DNA of 64,000 bases, taken from positions 54,059 through 118,058 of the forward strand of contig NZ_BDAY01000037.1 in the NCBI RefSeq assembly GCF_001612685.1, in the 5' to 3' direction. The notes under the pieces are model-generated. The model saw only the letters and a program-made list of their open reading frames with translations, did not search any database and was not told the DNA's origin. The translations under genes were made by a program, and so were the position numbers. The stretch comes from Nocardia altamirensis NBRC 108246. Lineage in GTDB: Bacteria > Actinomycetota > Actinomycetes > Mycobacteriales > Mycobacteriaceae. Numbering within the stretch: position 1 is the stretch's first letter; every line of letters begins with the position of its first letter. Below are positions 27,349-35,861 of the stretch, in pieces.

Positions 27349-28293
27349 GTGCGGACGCTGCTGATCGTCAATCCGAATGCCACCTCGACCACTCCGGCGA
27401 CTCGTGACCTGTTGGCGCACGCGCTGGAGAGTCGCACGCAGCTGACCGTCGCGCACACCCAGCACCGCGGCCACGCCGCCGAATTGGCGCAGTGGGCAGC
27501 AACCAACGAGATGGACCTGATCGTCGTGCACGGCGGCGACGGGACGGTCAACGAAACCATCAACGGCTTCCTGCCGCTACCCGAACTCAACGACGGTCAG
27601 GCGTGGCTGCCGCGCCTAGGCGTGATCCCGGGCGGCTCGGCCAATGTGTTCGCGCGCGCACTCGGCATCTCGCCGGATCCGGTCACCGCGACCAACCAGC
27701 TGATCGACCTGCTCACGCTGGACCGGGACCGCCGCATCGGGCTCGGCCTCGCCGACGATCGCTGGTTCACCTTCAGCGCGGGCGTCGGCCTGGACGCGGA
27801 CGTGTGCGAGGCGATCGATGCCAGTCGCGCCCGCGGCAAAACGGCGACCCCGGCCCGCTATCTTCGAACAACAGTGCGACAATTCTTCCGGGCCAAGCGC
27901 AACGAGCCGACCGTCGAAGTCGAGATCCCCGGCTACGAACCAGTGAGTGGCGTGCATTACGCCTTCGTAACGAACACGACACCGTGGACCTACCTCAACA
28001 CCACCCCGGTCCACACGAACCCCGGCACAAGATTCGAAACCGGTCTCGGCGTGTTTGCCGTGCGTTCGATGGCAGTGCTGCCTACACTGCTCCTCGCCAG
28101 GCAGCTGTTGGCGGCCGACGGAAATCCCAAGTCTCGCAATTTGTTTCGCGAAGACAACGTTCCGTCCGTGCGCATCGAGACGAAGGAACCCGTCGGTCTG
28201 CAAATCGATGGCGACTTTATCGGGAAGCGCAACGTGGTGGATTTCACGGCCGTGCCCGCCGTCCTGGATGTCGTGGCGCCGCGACCGGAGTGA
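27349..28293 (+). CDS. Diacylglycerol kinase-family lipid kinase (Rv3218-like)
   Basis: The 314-residue protein has the DAGK catalytic domain: TLLIVNPNATSTT at the start, the nucleotide loop VVHGGDGTVNETINGF near residue 65, and GVIPGGSANVFARALG near 95. The C-terminal part has GLQIDGDFIG. Members phosphorylate lipids such as diacylglycerol or sphingoid bases. GTG 27349 gives a start immediately before the NPNA motif. It directly precedes the whiB1 promoter region, as Rv3218 precedes whiB1. Confidence 0.88.
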   Translation: MRTLLIVNPNATSTTPATRDLLAHALESRTQLTVAHTQHRGHAAELAQWAATNEMDLIVVHGGDGTVNETINGFLPLPELNDGQAWLPRLGVIPGGSANVFARALGISPDPVTATNQLIDLLTLDRDRRIGLGLADDRWFTFSAGVGLDADVCEAIDASRARGKTATPARYLRTTVRQFFRAKRNEPTVEVEIPGYEPVSGVHYAFVTNTTPWTYLNTTPVHTNPGTRFETGLGVFAVRSMAVLPTLLLARQLLAADGNPKSRNLFREDNVPSVRIETKEPVGLQIDGDFIGKRNVVDFTAVPAVLDVVAPRPE

Positions 28294-28391
28294 TGCAGGA
28301 ATCGCACGAAAAACATCGTGGTTGTGCTGCGAAAACTGGGTAGAGCGAGTACAAAGGACCGGGCAGGTTCCCCATGTGGGGGCCGATAGAG

Positions 28392-28407
28392 CGTGAGCTT
28401 CCCCACG
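28392..28407 (+). promoter_or_regulatory. Candidate CRP site 1 in whiB1 promoter
   Basis: CGTGA-GCTTCC-CCACG is an imperfect match to TGTGA-n6-TCACA and lies upstream of TTGACA (28424-28429). M. tuberculosis whiB1 is known to have paired CRP (Rv3676) sites. The site spacing here differs from that promoter. Confidence 0.5.
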
Positions 28408-28423
28408 GTGCACCAGATACCTA

Positions 28424-28429
28424 TTGACA
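28424..28429 (+). promoter_or_regulatory. Candidate -35 element of whiB1
   Basis: A full TTGACA hexamer lies about 117-122 bases before the whiB1 ATG. The -10 is not clear; AGCATT is at the expected distance and overlaps CRP site 2. The leader would be close to 90 bases. Confidence 0.45.
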
Positions 28430-28440
28430 TCTACGGTGTT

Positions 28441-28456
28441 CGTGAAAGCATTCACA
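28441..28456 (+). promoter_or_regulatory. Candidate CRP site 2 in whiB1 promoter
   Basis: CGTGA-AAGCAT-TCACA matches the CRP consensus at nine of ten fixed positions. It overlaps the expected -10, so binding here should repress. Confidence 0.65.
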
Positions 28457-28545
28457 AGCAACCGTGCGGAAACATTCGAGTCGCACAAGTGAACGATCCA
28501 CAAACCGTCGGCGCCCTTTGCGGCGCCCAGCAAAGGAGCAGAGGA

Positions 28546-28800
28546 ATGGACTGGCGCCACAAGGCCATCTGTCGCGACGAGGACCCCGAGCTGTTTTTCC
28601 CGGTGGGTAACAGTGGTCCTGCGCTCGCGCAGATTGCCGATGCCAAGCTGGTCTGCGCTCGCTGCCCCGTTACCGCTGACTGCCTGTCCTGGGCCCTGAA
28701 GTCCGGACAGGATGCCGGCGTGTGGGGCGGTATGAGTGAGGACGAGCGCCGGGCGCTCAAGCGTCGCAACGCACGCACGCGCACCCGCACCGTCGTCTAG
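28546..28800 (+). CDS. whiB1: WhiB-family [4Fe-4S] transcriptional regulator WhiB1
   Basis: The 84-residue protein has the four cluster cysteines at 9, 37, 40 and 46 (CARC and a following C), the GVWGG turn, and a basic tail ending RTRTRTVV. WhiB1 binds a nitric-oxide-sensitive [4Fe-4S] cluster, contacts the primary sigma factor and is essential in mycobacteria. AAGGAG lies seven bases before the ATG. The neighbours (Rv3218-like kinase before, PdtaS after) match whiB1 exactly. The promoter carries two CRP-like sites. Two hairpins follow the stop. Confidence 0.96.
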   Translation: MDWRHKAICRDEDPELFFPVGNSGPALAQIADAKLVCARCPVTADCLSWALKSGQDAGVWGGMSEDERRALKRRNARTRTRTVV

Positions 28801-28812
28801 CAGACGTTCGGT

Positions 28813-28843
28813 TTTACCGGACATTCAGCCCTGGTCCGGTAAA
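28813..28843. repeat. Perfect 10-bp inverted repeat after whiB1
   Basis: TTTACCGGAC and GTCCGGTAAA enclose 11 bases, starting 13 bases after the whiB1 stop. It precedes the intrinsic terminator by nine bases. It may be an mRNA 3' stabiliser or a secondary stop. Confidence 0.6.
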
Positions 28844-28851
28844 CGCATTTA

Positions 28852-28878
28852 AGCCCGGCACCTTCGAGGTGCCGGGCT
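28852..28878. terminator. Intrinsic terminator between whiB1 and pdtaS
   Basis: A perfect 12-bp G+C-rich stem with loop TCG lies between the convergent whiB1 and pdtaS genes and serves both. Confidence 0.9.
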
Positions 28879-28935
28879 CTCTTGTGCCACAACGCCTATA
28901 ACGAAATGACCAACTAAGCGGTCCGAGATTGGCGG

Positions 28936-30450
28936 CTAACGACCGGAACGCCTGCCGAGCGGAACGCGAAGCACGGCATCGGTTCCGACGTCGGCGCCGG
29001 GATGCAGACCGATAGAACCGCCCAGTTCAGCGGTCACCAGCGTGCGCACGATTTGCAATCCGAGCCGGTCGGAGGATTCCAGGCTGAATCCGGTCGGCAG
29101 GCCGCGGCCGTCGTCGCTGATGATCACGTCGAGCCAGCGCGCCGACCGCTCGGAACGGATTGTCACCGTGCCGTTCTCGCCGGAATCGAAGGCGTGCTCG
29201 ATCGCGTTCTGCACCAGTTCGGTCAGCACCATCACCAGTGGCGTCGCACGTTCGGCGGAGAAGACACCGAGCGAACCGGCGCGGCGCACCTTGATCCGCG
29301 CGGTGTGCACGGTCGCCACATCGGCCATGATCGGCAGCAGCCGATCGACCACCTCGTCCAGGTCGACCTCTTCGTCCACCGACATCGACAGCATCTCGTG
29401 CACCGAGGCGATCGAGGTGACCCTTCGCACCGACTCGGTGAGCGCGACCTGCGCCTCCTCGTTCTCGGTTCGCCGCGCCTGCAGGCGAAGCAGCGCGGCG
29501 ACGGTCTGCAGGTTGTTCTTCACCCGATGGTGGATCTCGCGGATGGTGGCGTCCTTGCTGAGCAGCGCCCGATCGCGGCGTTTCACCTCGGTCACATCGC
29601 GGACCAGCACTGCGGCACCGGCCAATTCGCCGTGCGGCCGCAGCACCAGGGTGCGCAGCAGCACGGTCGCCCCGCGCGCCTCGACCTCCATCCTTCGGCC
29701 GGTGCGGCCCGCGAGCGCGGCCTGGATATCGCCGACCACCTCTTGGGCGTCGAACGGGTCGGTGATCAGCGAGCGGGTGAGCACCGCGAGATCCTGGCCT
29801 GCGAGATCGGCCTGCAAGCCCATCCGGTGATAGGCGGACAAGGCATTCGGGCTGGCGTAGACGACAATGCCCTCGGTGTCGAGGCGGATGAAGCCGTCAC
29901 CGGCGCGCGGGCTGGAATGGGTGGCCGCGCGGTCCTCGGTGGTCGGGAAGCTGCCGTCGGCGATCATCTGGCACAGGTCGTCGGCGCACGCGACATAGGC
30001 GATCTCGAGGGTGCTGCGCACCCGAGACCGCTGCACATCGGTGTCCCGGCTGAGCACCGCGATCACGTCGTCACCGCAGCGCACCGGAATGGCCTCGCGC
30101 ACCGCGTGCACCGGAGTGGGGTGATAAACGCCGGAGGTCTCGACATCGCGGTCGGCGCGGACGATCTTGCCGGACATCAACGCGTCGAACACTTGCGGAT
30201 GATCGGCCTGCAGAGCCAAGGTGCCGACCAGATCCTCCTGGTGCACGGTCGGCGCGGTGGTCGGGCGGCATTGCGCGACACAGACGATGTCGGCGCCTTC
30301 CGCGATCGGTCCGGCACCGACCCACAGCAGCAGATCGGCAAAGGACAGGTCGGAGAGCAGCTGCCAATCACCCACCACGCGCTGCAGATGATCCACGGCG
30401 ACGCCGGGTAGGTCGGTGTGCTCGGCTAACAGTTCACTCAGGGTCGCCAT
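28936..30450 (-). CDS. pdtaS: Sensor histidine kinase PdtaS
   Basis: The 504-residue cytosolic kinase has an N-terminal GAF domain (about 10-150), a PAS domain (about 180-300, GFIRLDTEGIVVYASPNALS) and a HisKA_2 domain with the phospho-acceptor in IREIHHRVKNNLQTVAALL. An HATPase follows (VQNAIEHAF, DDGRGLPTGF). No membrane helix is seen. PdtaS phosphorylates the ANTAR RNA-binding regulator PdtaR, and in mycobacteria it integrates nitric oxide and copper signals. PdtaR is not in this window. It lies opposite whiB1, as in M. tuberculosis. Confidence 0.93.
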   Translation of the reverse strand: MATLSELLAEHTDLPGVAVDHLQRVVGDWQLLSDLSFADLLLWVGAGPIAEGADIVCVAQCRPTTAPTVHQEDLVGTLALQADHPQVFDALMSGKIVRADRDVETSGVYHPTPVHAVREAIPVRCGDDVIAVLSRDTDVQRSRVRSTLEIAYVACADDLCQMIADGSFPTTEDRAATHSSPRAGDGFIRLDTEGIVVYASPNALSAYHRMGLQADLAGQDLAVLTRSLITDPFDAQEVVGDIQAALAGRTGRRMEVEARGATVLLRTLVLRPHGELAGAAVLVRDVTEVKRRDRALLSKDATIREIHHRVKNNLQTVAALLRLQARRTENEEAQVALTESVRRVTSIASVHEMLSMSVDEEVDLDEVVDRLLPIMADVATVHTARIKVRRAGSLGVFSAERATPLVMVLTELVQNAIEHAFDSGENGTVTIRSERSARWLDVIISDDGRGLPTGFSLESSDRLGLQIVRTLVTAELGGSIGLHPGADVGTDAVLRVPLGRRSGR

Positions 30451-30472
30451 CTAGGTCTACCGCCGCAATCGA

Positions 30473-30688
30473 TCAGGAGATGACTGCGATTAGATGACCG
30501 GCCTTGATCGCGTCGCCCTCTGTGACGCCGATCGAGGTCACCGTGCCGCCGACCTCGGCGAGCACCGGAATCTCCATCTTCATCGACTCGAGAATGACCA
30601 GCGTGTCGCCCTCTTTGACCTCGTCGCCCTCGCTGACCACGACCTGATACACAACCGACACCAGCTCGGCGAGCACTTCCTCAGCCAT
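30473..30688 (-). CDS. Biotin/lipoyl attachment carrier protein (TB7.3-like)
   Basis: A free-standing 71-residue biotinyl domain. The acceptor Lys is residue 37 in ILESMKMEIPV. The fold is a complete biotinyl barrel without any carboxylase domain. In M. tuberculosis TB7.3 (Rv3221c) is a biotinylated antigen next to pdtaS; this context is the same. The partner enzyme is not known from sequence. ATG 30688 gives MAEEVLAELV; codons upstream are in the divergent leader. Confidence 0.92.
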   Translation of the reverse strand: MAEEVLAELVSVVYQVVVSEGDEVKEGDTLVILESMKMEIPVLAEVGGTVTSIGVTEGDAIKAGHLIAVIS

Positions 30689-30823
30689 GACACCCCATTC
30701 ACTCGGTTGGGCGGGCGGCACGCTCGGGTGGGTTCGACAAGCCCAGCCGTACGGCGCGCATCCGCTGAAGGTACAGCCAACCACACATGAAACAATGGCC
30801 TTCAATCAGAAGGGAGACTACCT

Positions 30824-30898
30824 ATGGGTAAGCGCGGACGTAAGAAGCGTAGTCGTAAGGGCAGCGCGGCCAACCACGGCAAGCGGCCTAACGCCTGA
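30824..30898 (+). CDS. 50S ribosomal protein bL37
   Basis: A 24-residue, very basic peptide beginning MGKRGRKKRSRKG and ending ANHGKRPNA. It closely resembles mycobacterial bL37, a small actinobacterial large-subunit protein found by cryo-EM. AGGGAG lies seven bases before ATG 30824. It lies between the TB7.3 and rshA genes on the opposite strand. Its length makes it easy to miss in gene calling. A strong hairpin follows. Confidence 0.92.
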   Translation: MGKRGRKKRSRKGSAANHGKRPNA

Positions 30899-30923
30899 GC
30901 CACGGCTCGAACGAAAAACGCAG

Positions 30924-30959
30924 AGCGGCACGCACTTCCGTCACGGAAGGCGTGCCGCT
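30924..30959. terminator. Terminator between bL37 and rshA
   Basis: A 17-bp stem (AGCGGCACGC plus CTTCCGT arms) with one bulged A and a one-base loop separates the convergent bL37 and rshA genes. Confidence 0.8.
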
Positions 30960-30994
30960 GGCATTTGCTCGACCCCTGCGGAAGGGGCGCTGAC

Positions 30995-31282
30995 TCAGGA
31001 CTCGGATGTCTCGATCTCGGTGACCGTGACCGTGCGACGGATCTCGATGGTCAACCGCTCGCGCAGCGCGTCGGGAGCCCGGTCGCCGCCGCACTTGCGG
31101 CTCAGCATCCGCTTGATCTTCTCCTCGACGCCGTACGCCTCGATGCACGGCGAGCAGTGATCCATGTGATGCTGCAACCGAGCGCGCGTCTCGTCGTTGC
31201 ACTCACCATCGAGCATCAGCCAGATATCCGTGAGGACGGCGGTGCAGTCGAGGTCCATGTCGGGGTCCCGCTCCGTACTCAC
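30995..31282 (-). CDS. rshA: Zinc-binding anti-sigma factor (RshA/RsrA family)
   Basis: The 95-residue protein has the ZAS motif His39-X3-Cys43-X2-Cys46 (HMDHCSPC), the redox switch that binds zinc and releases the sigma factor on disulfide formation. A further Cys28 precedes it. The ATG overlaps the sigH stop as ATGA, so the two products are translationally coupled and made in balance. It holds SigH inactive under reducing conditions. Confidence 0.94.
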   Translation of the reverse strand: MSTERDPDMDLDCTAVLTDIWLMLDGECNDETRARLQHHMDHCSPCIEAYGVEEKIKRMLSRKCGGDRAPDALRERLTIEIRRTVTVTEIETSES

Positions 31283-32034
31283 TGCTTAACCTCCTGGCGT
31301 TCCCCCGAACGGTTGAATCCGCGTTCGCGCGCCACATCGGCGAGCAAACCCTTGAGCTGCTTGCGGCCTCGGTGCAGCCGGGACATCACCGTACCGATGG
31401 GGGTGCCCATGATGTCGGCGATTTCCTTATATGGAAAGCCTTCGACATCGGCGTAGTACACGGCCATCCGGAATTCCTCAGGCAGCTCCTGCAATGCGGC
31501 CTTGATGTCGTCGTCGGGGAGCGCGTCCAGCGCCTCGACCTCGGCCGAGCGCAGACCCTGCGAGGTGTGCTCGGCGGTGGCCGCCAGCTGCCAGTCGGTG
31601 ATCTCGTCGGTCGGATACTGCGCGGGCTGACGCTGCTTCTTGCGATAGGAGTTGATGTAGGTGTTGGTCAGGATCCGGTACAGCCAGGCACGGAGGTTGG
31701 TGCCCTCCTTGAAGGACTTGAAGCCCTGGAACGCCTTGACGTAGGTCTCCTGCACCAGGTCCTCGGCGTCGGCCGGGTTCCTGGTCATCCGCAGCGCCGC
31801 ACCATAGAGCTGGTCGAGCAGCGGGAGCGCGTCACGCTCGAACCGCTGGGCCAGCTCCGTATCGTCGACCGCGGCACCGACACGGTCGGCCCCCACGTTA
31901 TCGTCGCTCGTCACACCTGTCCCTTCGATCGCCGTACCTGCCAAATCTACCGGCAGTGGCAATGTGACAGGGAACCCGGCTTCCGTCGGTGACGTTTGCG
32001 TCCATACCGGACGTTCGTCGAGCAACACAGACAC
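31279..32034 (-). CDS. sigH: ECF RNA polymerase sigma factor SigH
   Basis: The 251-residue ECF sigma has region 2 at about residues 70-140 (MTRNPADAEDLVQETYVKAFQGF, LRAWLYRILTNTYINSYRK) and region 4 near the C-terminus (EGFPYKEIADIMGTPIGTVMSRLHRGRKQL). It directs the thiol-oxidative and heat stress response. AAGGAG lies six bases before GTG 32034; ATG 32040 touches the site and GTG 32058 is upstream of it. The N-terminal 60 residues are poorly conserved. No clear GGGAAYA/GTT self-promoter was found upstream. Confidence 0.94.
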   Translation of the reverse strand: MSVLLDERPVWTQTSPTEAGFPVTLPLPVDLAGTAIEGTGVTSDDNVGADRVGAAVDDTELAQRFERDALPLLDQLYGAALRMTRNPADAEDLVQETYVKAFQGFKSFKEGTNLRAWLYRILTNTYINSYRKKQRQPAQYPTDEITDWQLAATAEHTSQGLRSAEVEALDALPDDDIKAALQELPEEFRMAVYYADVEGFPYKEIADIMGTPIGTVMSRLHRGRKQLKGLLADVARERGFNRSGERQEVKQ

Positions 32035-32208
32035 CGACATCTCCTTTGCGTCGTTCACGGTGGCGATTCGCGGGCGGTGAAGGAGCGATCAGGCCCCTTC
32101 GAGCGCTATGTATTTGCTTGCAACATGCGTGCCACGCCCTCTGTTCCCGCGGCGATTCCCCGGCCGCGGCCGTTCATCACCGCGCACCGCGTCGTTAAGG
32201 TGTCCGCC

Positions 32209-32712
32209 ATGGCAGCAGCCTCGACTCCGGCGATCCGGACCCTGACCCAGGCGAAAGTGGCCCATCGGGTGCACGCCTACCCACACGACCCGCGCGCGGA
32301 TTCCTACGGCGCCGAGGCGGTCGACGCACTCGCGGCCGAACTCGGGCTCGATGCGGCGCAGATCTTCAAGACGCTGGTGCTCGAATTGGCGAACGGCTCG
32401 CTTGCCGTCGCGGTGCTTCCGGTGCCGAACACGTTGTCGCTCAAGGCCGCAGCGGCCGCGCTTGGTGTCGCGAAGGCAAGCATGGCCGACAAGACGAAGG
32501 CCGAGCGGACGACCGGATACGTGCTCGGCGGCATCTCGCCGCTCGGTCAGCGCAAGCTGTTGCCGACCGTCGTCGACGATTCGGCGCTGACCTGGGATCG
32601 GGTGCTGTGCAGTGCGGGCAAGCGCGGCTTGGAGATCGAGGTGGCCCCGGCCGACCTGATCCGGCTGACCTCGGCGGTGACCGCCACGGTGAGAACCGGT
32701 CAATCCGGCTGA
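32209..32712 (+). CDS. ybaK: Cys-tRNA(Pro) deacylase, YbaK/EbsC family
   Basis: A 167-residue editing enzyme that hydrolyses mischarged Cys-tRNA(Pro). It carries the YbaK fold with AAQIFKTLVLEL (catalytic Lys region), TTGYVLGGISPLGQRKLLPTVVD and SAGKRGLEIEVAPADLI. The GGISPLG loop is a family hallmark. ATG 32209 is the start; it is divergent from sigH. Confidence 0.92.
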   Translation: MAAASTPAIRTLTQAKVAHRVHAYPHDPRADSYGAEAVDALAAELGLDAAQIFKTLVLELANGSLAVAVLPVPNTLSLKAAAAALGVAKASMADKTKAERTTGYVLGGISPLGQRKLLPTVVDDSALTWDRVLCSAGKRGLEIEVAPADLIRLTSAVTATVRTGQSG

Positions 32713-32775
32713 TTCGTCACAAACTGTGCGTCAATGGTGGGGCCAGATTCGTCCGACTCGAGGATGTGATGCGAA

Positions 32776-33102
32776 ATGTCCACGCCCGCGCGTGTGCGCA
32801 CCATGGTCGTCGCCCTGCTCGGAACACTCTGCTTAGCGCTCGGTGTGCTCGCGCTGACAGCCCCGACGGCGACGGCCGCACCGCCGTCCGCGACCCAGAT
32901 CGCTCTCCCCTTCGACGGGCTGAGCAAAGATGACACCCCGAGCGCGCCGAACGCGCCGGGCGGTGCCAACAAGCCGGACAAGTCAGCCGAGAAGGCCGAG
33001 AAGCTCGGCGGCGGTATTGCCAACGATGTCATCGATCTGGTCACCAATACCTTCAAGTGCGCGCTGAACATCGCAACCGACGCGGTGAAGTGCTCGATCT
33101 GA
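32776..33102 (+). CDS. Small secreted protein of unknown function
   Basis: A 108-residue protein with a Sec signal peptide (hydrophobic core about residues 10-30) and a likely cut after ATAA. The mature part is a disordered Pro/Asp/Lys-rich linker followed by a short helix with two cysteines (FKCALN and VKCSI) that could form one disulfide. No family was recognised. It stands alone between ybaK and the SRAP gene. The translated region has normal high-G+C codon use. Confidence 0.7.
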   Translation: MSTPARVRTMVVALLGTLCLALGVLALTAPTATAAPPSATQIALPFDGLSKDDTPSAPNAPGGANKPDKSAEKAEKLGGGIANDVIDLVTNTFKCALNIATDAVKCSI

Positions 33103-33131
33103 GGCACTGACCGCGAGACCAGGCCGGGCGA

Positions 33132-33911
33132 TCAGAGCAAGCTGATCTGCCCGGCTTTCTCGTCTTCGGACACCTCCGCCAGCAGTTCCGGCCCGTTGTT
33201 CTTCACGCTGTTCACCAGCGACGGCACCGGCCGCACGGTGATCCCGGCGATCACCTCTTCGCTCGGTGTCTCCAGCAGACTGGCAGGCGCCGGATGATCC
33301 GGATCGAGCCACGCGTCCCAGTGCTCCCTCGGCATCGGCAGCGGCATCCGGTCGTGAATGCGGGTGAGGTCGCCGATCGCGTCGGTGGTCAGGATCGTGC
33401 AGGACAGCAGCGGCTCGCTCTCGGCAAGCGAGCGGTCCCGCCACACCGACCACAGACCGGCCATATACAGCCGGGATCCGTCGGCCTGCGACATGAAGAA
33501 CGGGTGCTTGGCCACCTTGCCCTTCGCCCCGGCGTCCGGCTCGACGACCCATTCGTACCAGCCGTCCATCGGGATCAGGCAGCGCCGGTATTTCACGGCG
33601 TCACGGAACGAATTGGTGGTCGCCGCCTTGTCCGCGCGGGCGTTGAACAGCGGCTTGCCCTTCACCGGAACACCAGGCTCGGCGGCCTTGGTCCACACCG
33701 GGATCAAGCCCCATCGCATCCGGCGCAGCCGCAGCTTGGGCTCGTCGTCCTTGTGCCCGTGCTCGTGCCGCTCGACCACCGTGAGGATCTGGGTGGTCGG
33801 CGCGACGTTGTAGTTGGTGAAATTGCCCGCGGCGCTTTCGGTCTCATCGATCGCATCCAGCTCGACCGCGAGCCGGCCGGGGTCTGTCGTGGTCGCATAT
33901 CGTCCGCACAT
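33132..33911 (-). CDS. SOS response-associated peptidase (SRAP/YedK family)
   Basis: The 259-residue protein starts MCGRYATT, so Cys2 becomes the N-terminal nucleophile that cross-links to abasic sites in single-stranded DNA. Other active residues are visible in FNARAD (Asn), GWYEW (Glu) and RIHDRMP (His). SRAP shields abasic sites at replication forks. ATG 33911 must be the start because Cys2 is required. The equivalent gene in M. tuberculosis is Rv3226c, also beside aroA. Here an aldehyde dehydrogenase gene is inserted between them. Confidence 0.93.
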   Translation of the reverse strand: MCGRYATTTDPGRLAVELDAIDETESAAGNFTNYNVAPTTQILTVVERHEHGHKDDEPKLRLRRMRWGLIPVWTKAAEPGVPVKGKPLFNARADKAATTNSFRDAVKYRRCLIPMDGWYEWVVEPDAGAKGKVAKHPFFMSQADGSRLYMAGLWSVWRDRSLAESEPLLSCTILTTDAIGDLTRIHDRMPLPMPREHWDAWLDPDHPAPASLLETPSEEVIAGITVRPVPSLVNSVKNNGPELLAEVSEDEKAGQISLL

Positions 33912-34117
33912 ATCTCGATACTCCCACCGGACACCGACAGTCTCGGGGACAATTGATACATAGCTGGTGACTGTCTGAGAGTTTTGGCCTAACATCCTCT
34001 CAAGGATGGGTCTGCATCGTGCCCGTCTGACGACGCTGCGCACCGACCGGCCACCACGAGGAGCCCAGGGATCGACGGGCATCCCGAGCACCCCACCGGC
34101 AAGAGGAGAGACTCATC

Positions 34118-35626
34118 GTGACTTCCACCGACATCAAACCGGCCGACCACGACACGGCGCTCACGTCGGTCAATCCCGCAACGGGCGAGGTCATCGGGAC
34201 CCACCCGATCGCAGACGAGGACGCGGTACGCGCGGCCGTCGCCAAGGCTCGCGCCGCCGCAACCACCTGGGGCGCGCTGAGCTACGACGAGCGGCGCACC
34301 CACCTGCTGCGCTGGTCGAGCCGGTTGGTCGCGGATTCCGACGAGTTCTGCCAGCTGATCCACGCCGAGAACGGCAAGCCGGTCGACGACTCCTTCCTCG
34401 AACTCATGCTCGCGCTCGAGCACATCGCCTGGGCGGCCAAGAACGCCAAGAAGATCCTCTCGCCCAAGAAGGTCTCGCCCGGCGCGTTCATGTCGAACTT
34501 CGCGGCGCGGATCGAACAGCGCCCCCTAGGCGTCGTCGGCGTGATCGGCCCGTGGAACTACCCGGTCTACACCCCCAACGGGTCCATCGCCTACGCGCTG
34601 GCCGCGGGCAACACCGTGGTGTTCAAGCCGAGTGAATACTCGACCAGCATCGGCAACTTCCTGGCCGCTGCGTTCGCCAAGGCCAACCCCGAACTGCCCG
34701 AGGGTGTCTTCTCCACCGTCAACGGGTACGGCGCCACCGGCGCTGCGCTGGTCAAGGCGGGTGTCGACAAGATCGCATTCACCGGCTCCACCGCCACCGG
34801 CAAGCGGATCATGGCCGCCGCGGCCGACACCCTCACCCCGGTGCTGCTGGAATGCGGCGGCAAGGACGCGGTGATCGTCGCGGGCGACGCGGACGTGAAG
34901 GCCGCCGCCGACGCGGTCGCCTGGGGCGCCACCGCCAACAGCGGCCAGACCTGCGCAGGCGTCGAGCGGGTGTACGTCGACCGGTCGGTGCGCGACGAAT
35001 TCGTCGCCGAGGTGAAGAAGATCCTGGAGAAGGTCGCCCCCGGCTCCGGCGACGACGCCGCCTACGGCCCGATGACCATGCCGAGCCAGATCGACATCGT
35101 GCGCCGCCACATCGAGGACGCGCTGAAGAAGGGCGGCACCGCCGTGCTCGGCGGCGTCGACTCGGTGAAGGCGCCGTTCATCGAGCCGGTCGTGCTCGTC
35201 GACGTCGACGAGAGCTCCGAGGCCGTGCAGGAGGAGACCTTCGGCCCGACCCTCACCATTCGCACCGTGAACGGCGTCGATGAGGCGGTCGAGCTGGCCA
35301 ACGACTCCAAGTACGGGCTGTCCTCGGCGGTGTTCTCCAAGAAGAACGGCCTCGACATCGCGCGCAGGCTGCGCGTCGGCGCCACCTCGGTCAACTCGGT
35401 GCTCGCCTTCGCCGCCATCCCCGGCCTGCCGTTCGGCGGTGTCGGCGACTCCGGCATCGGCCGCATCCACGGCGAACCCGGCCTGCGTGAATTCACCCGC
35501 CCGCACTCGATCGCGGTGCAGCGCTTCGCAATTCCCGGCATGGCGCTGCTCAGCTACTCGCGCACCGACTCCACCATGAAGCTGCTCCGCCGCCTGGTGC
35601 CCTTCCTGCACGGTCGGCACAAGTAA
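34118..35626 (+). CDS. Aldehyde dehydrogenase family protein
   Basis: A 502-residue NAD(P)-dependent dehydrogenase. The catalytic Cys is in GQTCAGVERV and the general-base Glu in LLECGGKDA; the cofactor loop is FTGSTATGKRI and PWNYPVYTPNG. The C-terminal extension with LPFGGVGDSGIGRIHG and REFTRPHSI is like class 3/fatty-aldehyde enzymes. Substrate is uncertain; succinate semialdehyde or long-chain aldehyde are possible. It is divergent from SRAP and closes with a strong terminator. Confidence 0.88.
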   Translation: MTSTDIKPADHDTALTSVNPATGEVIGTHPIADEDAVRAAVAKARAAATTWGALSYDERRTHLLRWSSRLVADSDEFCQLIHAENGKPVDDSFLELMLALEHIAWAAKNAKKILSPKKVSPGAFMSNFAARIEQRPLGVVGVIGPWNYPVYTPNGSIAYALAAGNTVVFKPSEYSTSIGNFLAAAFAKANPELPEGVFSTVNGYGATGAALVKAGVDKIAFTGSTATGKRIMAAAADTLTPVLLECGGKDAVIVAGDADVKAAADAVAWGATANSGQTCAGVERVYVDRSVRDEFVAEVKKILEKVAPGSGDDAAYGPMTMPSQIDIVRRHIEDALKKGGTAVLGGVDSVKAPFIEPVVLVDVDESSEAVQEETFGPTLTIRTVNGVDEAVELANDSKYGLSSAVFSKKNGLDIARRLRVGATSVNSVLAFAAIPGLPFGGVGDSGIGRIHGEPGLREFTRPHSIAVQRFAIPGMALLSYSRTDSTMKLLRRLVPFLHGRHK

Positions 35627-35638
35627 CGAGGTTTCACC

Positions 35639-35674
35639 CGAACGACCCCGCGCCCACGTGCGCGGGGTCGTTCG
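35639..35674 (+). terminator. Intrinsic terminator after aldehyde dehydrogenase
   Basis: A perfect 15-bp stem (CGAACGACCCCGCGC and its complement) with a six-base loop begins 13 bases after the stop. Confidence 0.88.
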
Positions 35675-35861
35675 CGTTCGCGAAACCCCTTGCGCGCAAT
35701 GGGATCCCAGCACCGAATCGAAATCACCCCACCCCAAGCACATTTGCGCACAGCGGTACAGCGACATCACGTCGACACCAAGCGCCTCGGCGCTGCCGCC
35801 CACATGAGATCAGCACGGCCACAACACAACCAACCACCACAGCGCGAGTCTTACGAGCGCC

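Noticed and set aside
32041..32160. A SigH-dependent autoregulatory promoter upstream of sigH
   Set aside because: GGGAACA is present on the minus strand but GTT is only 12 bases away, not the usual 16-17.
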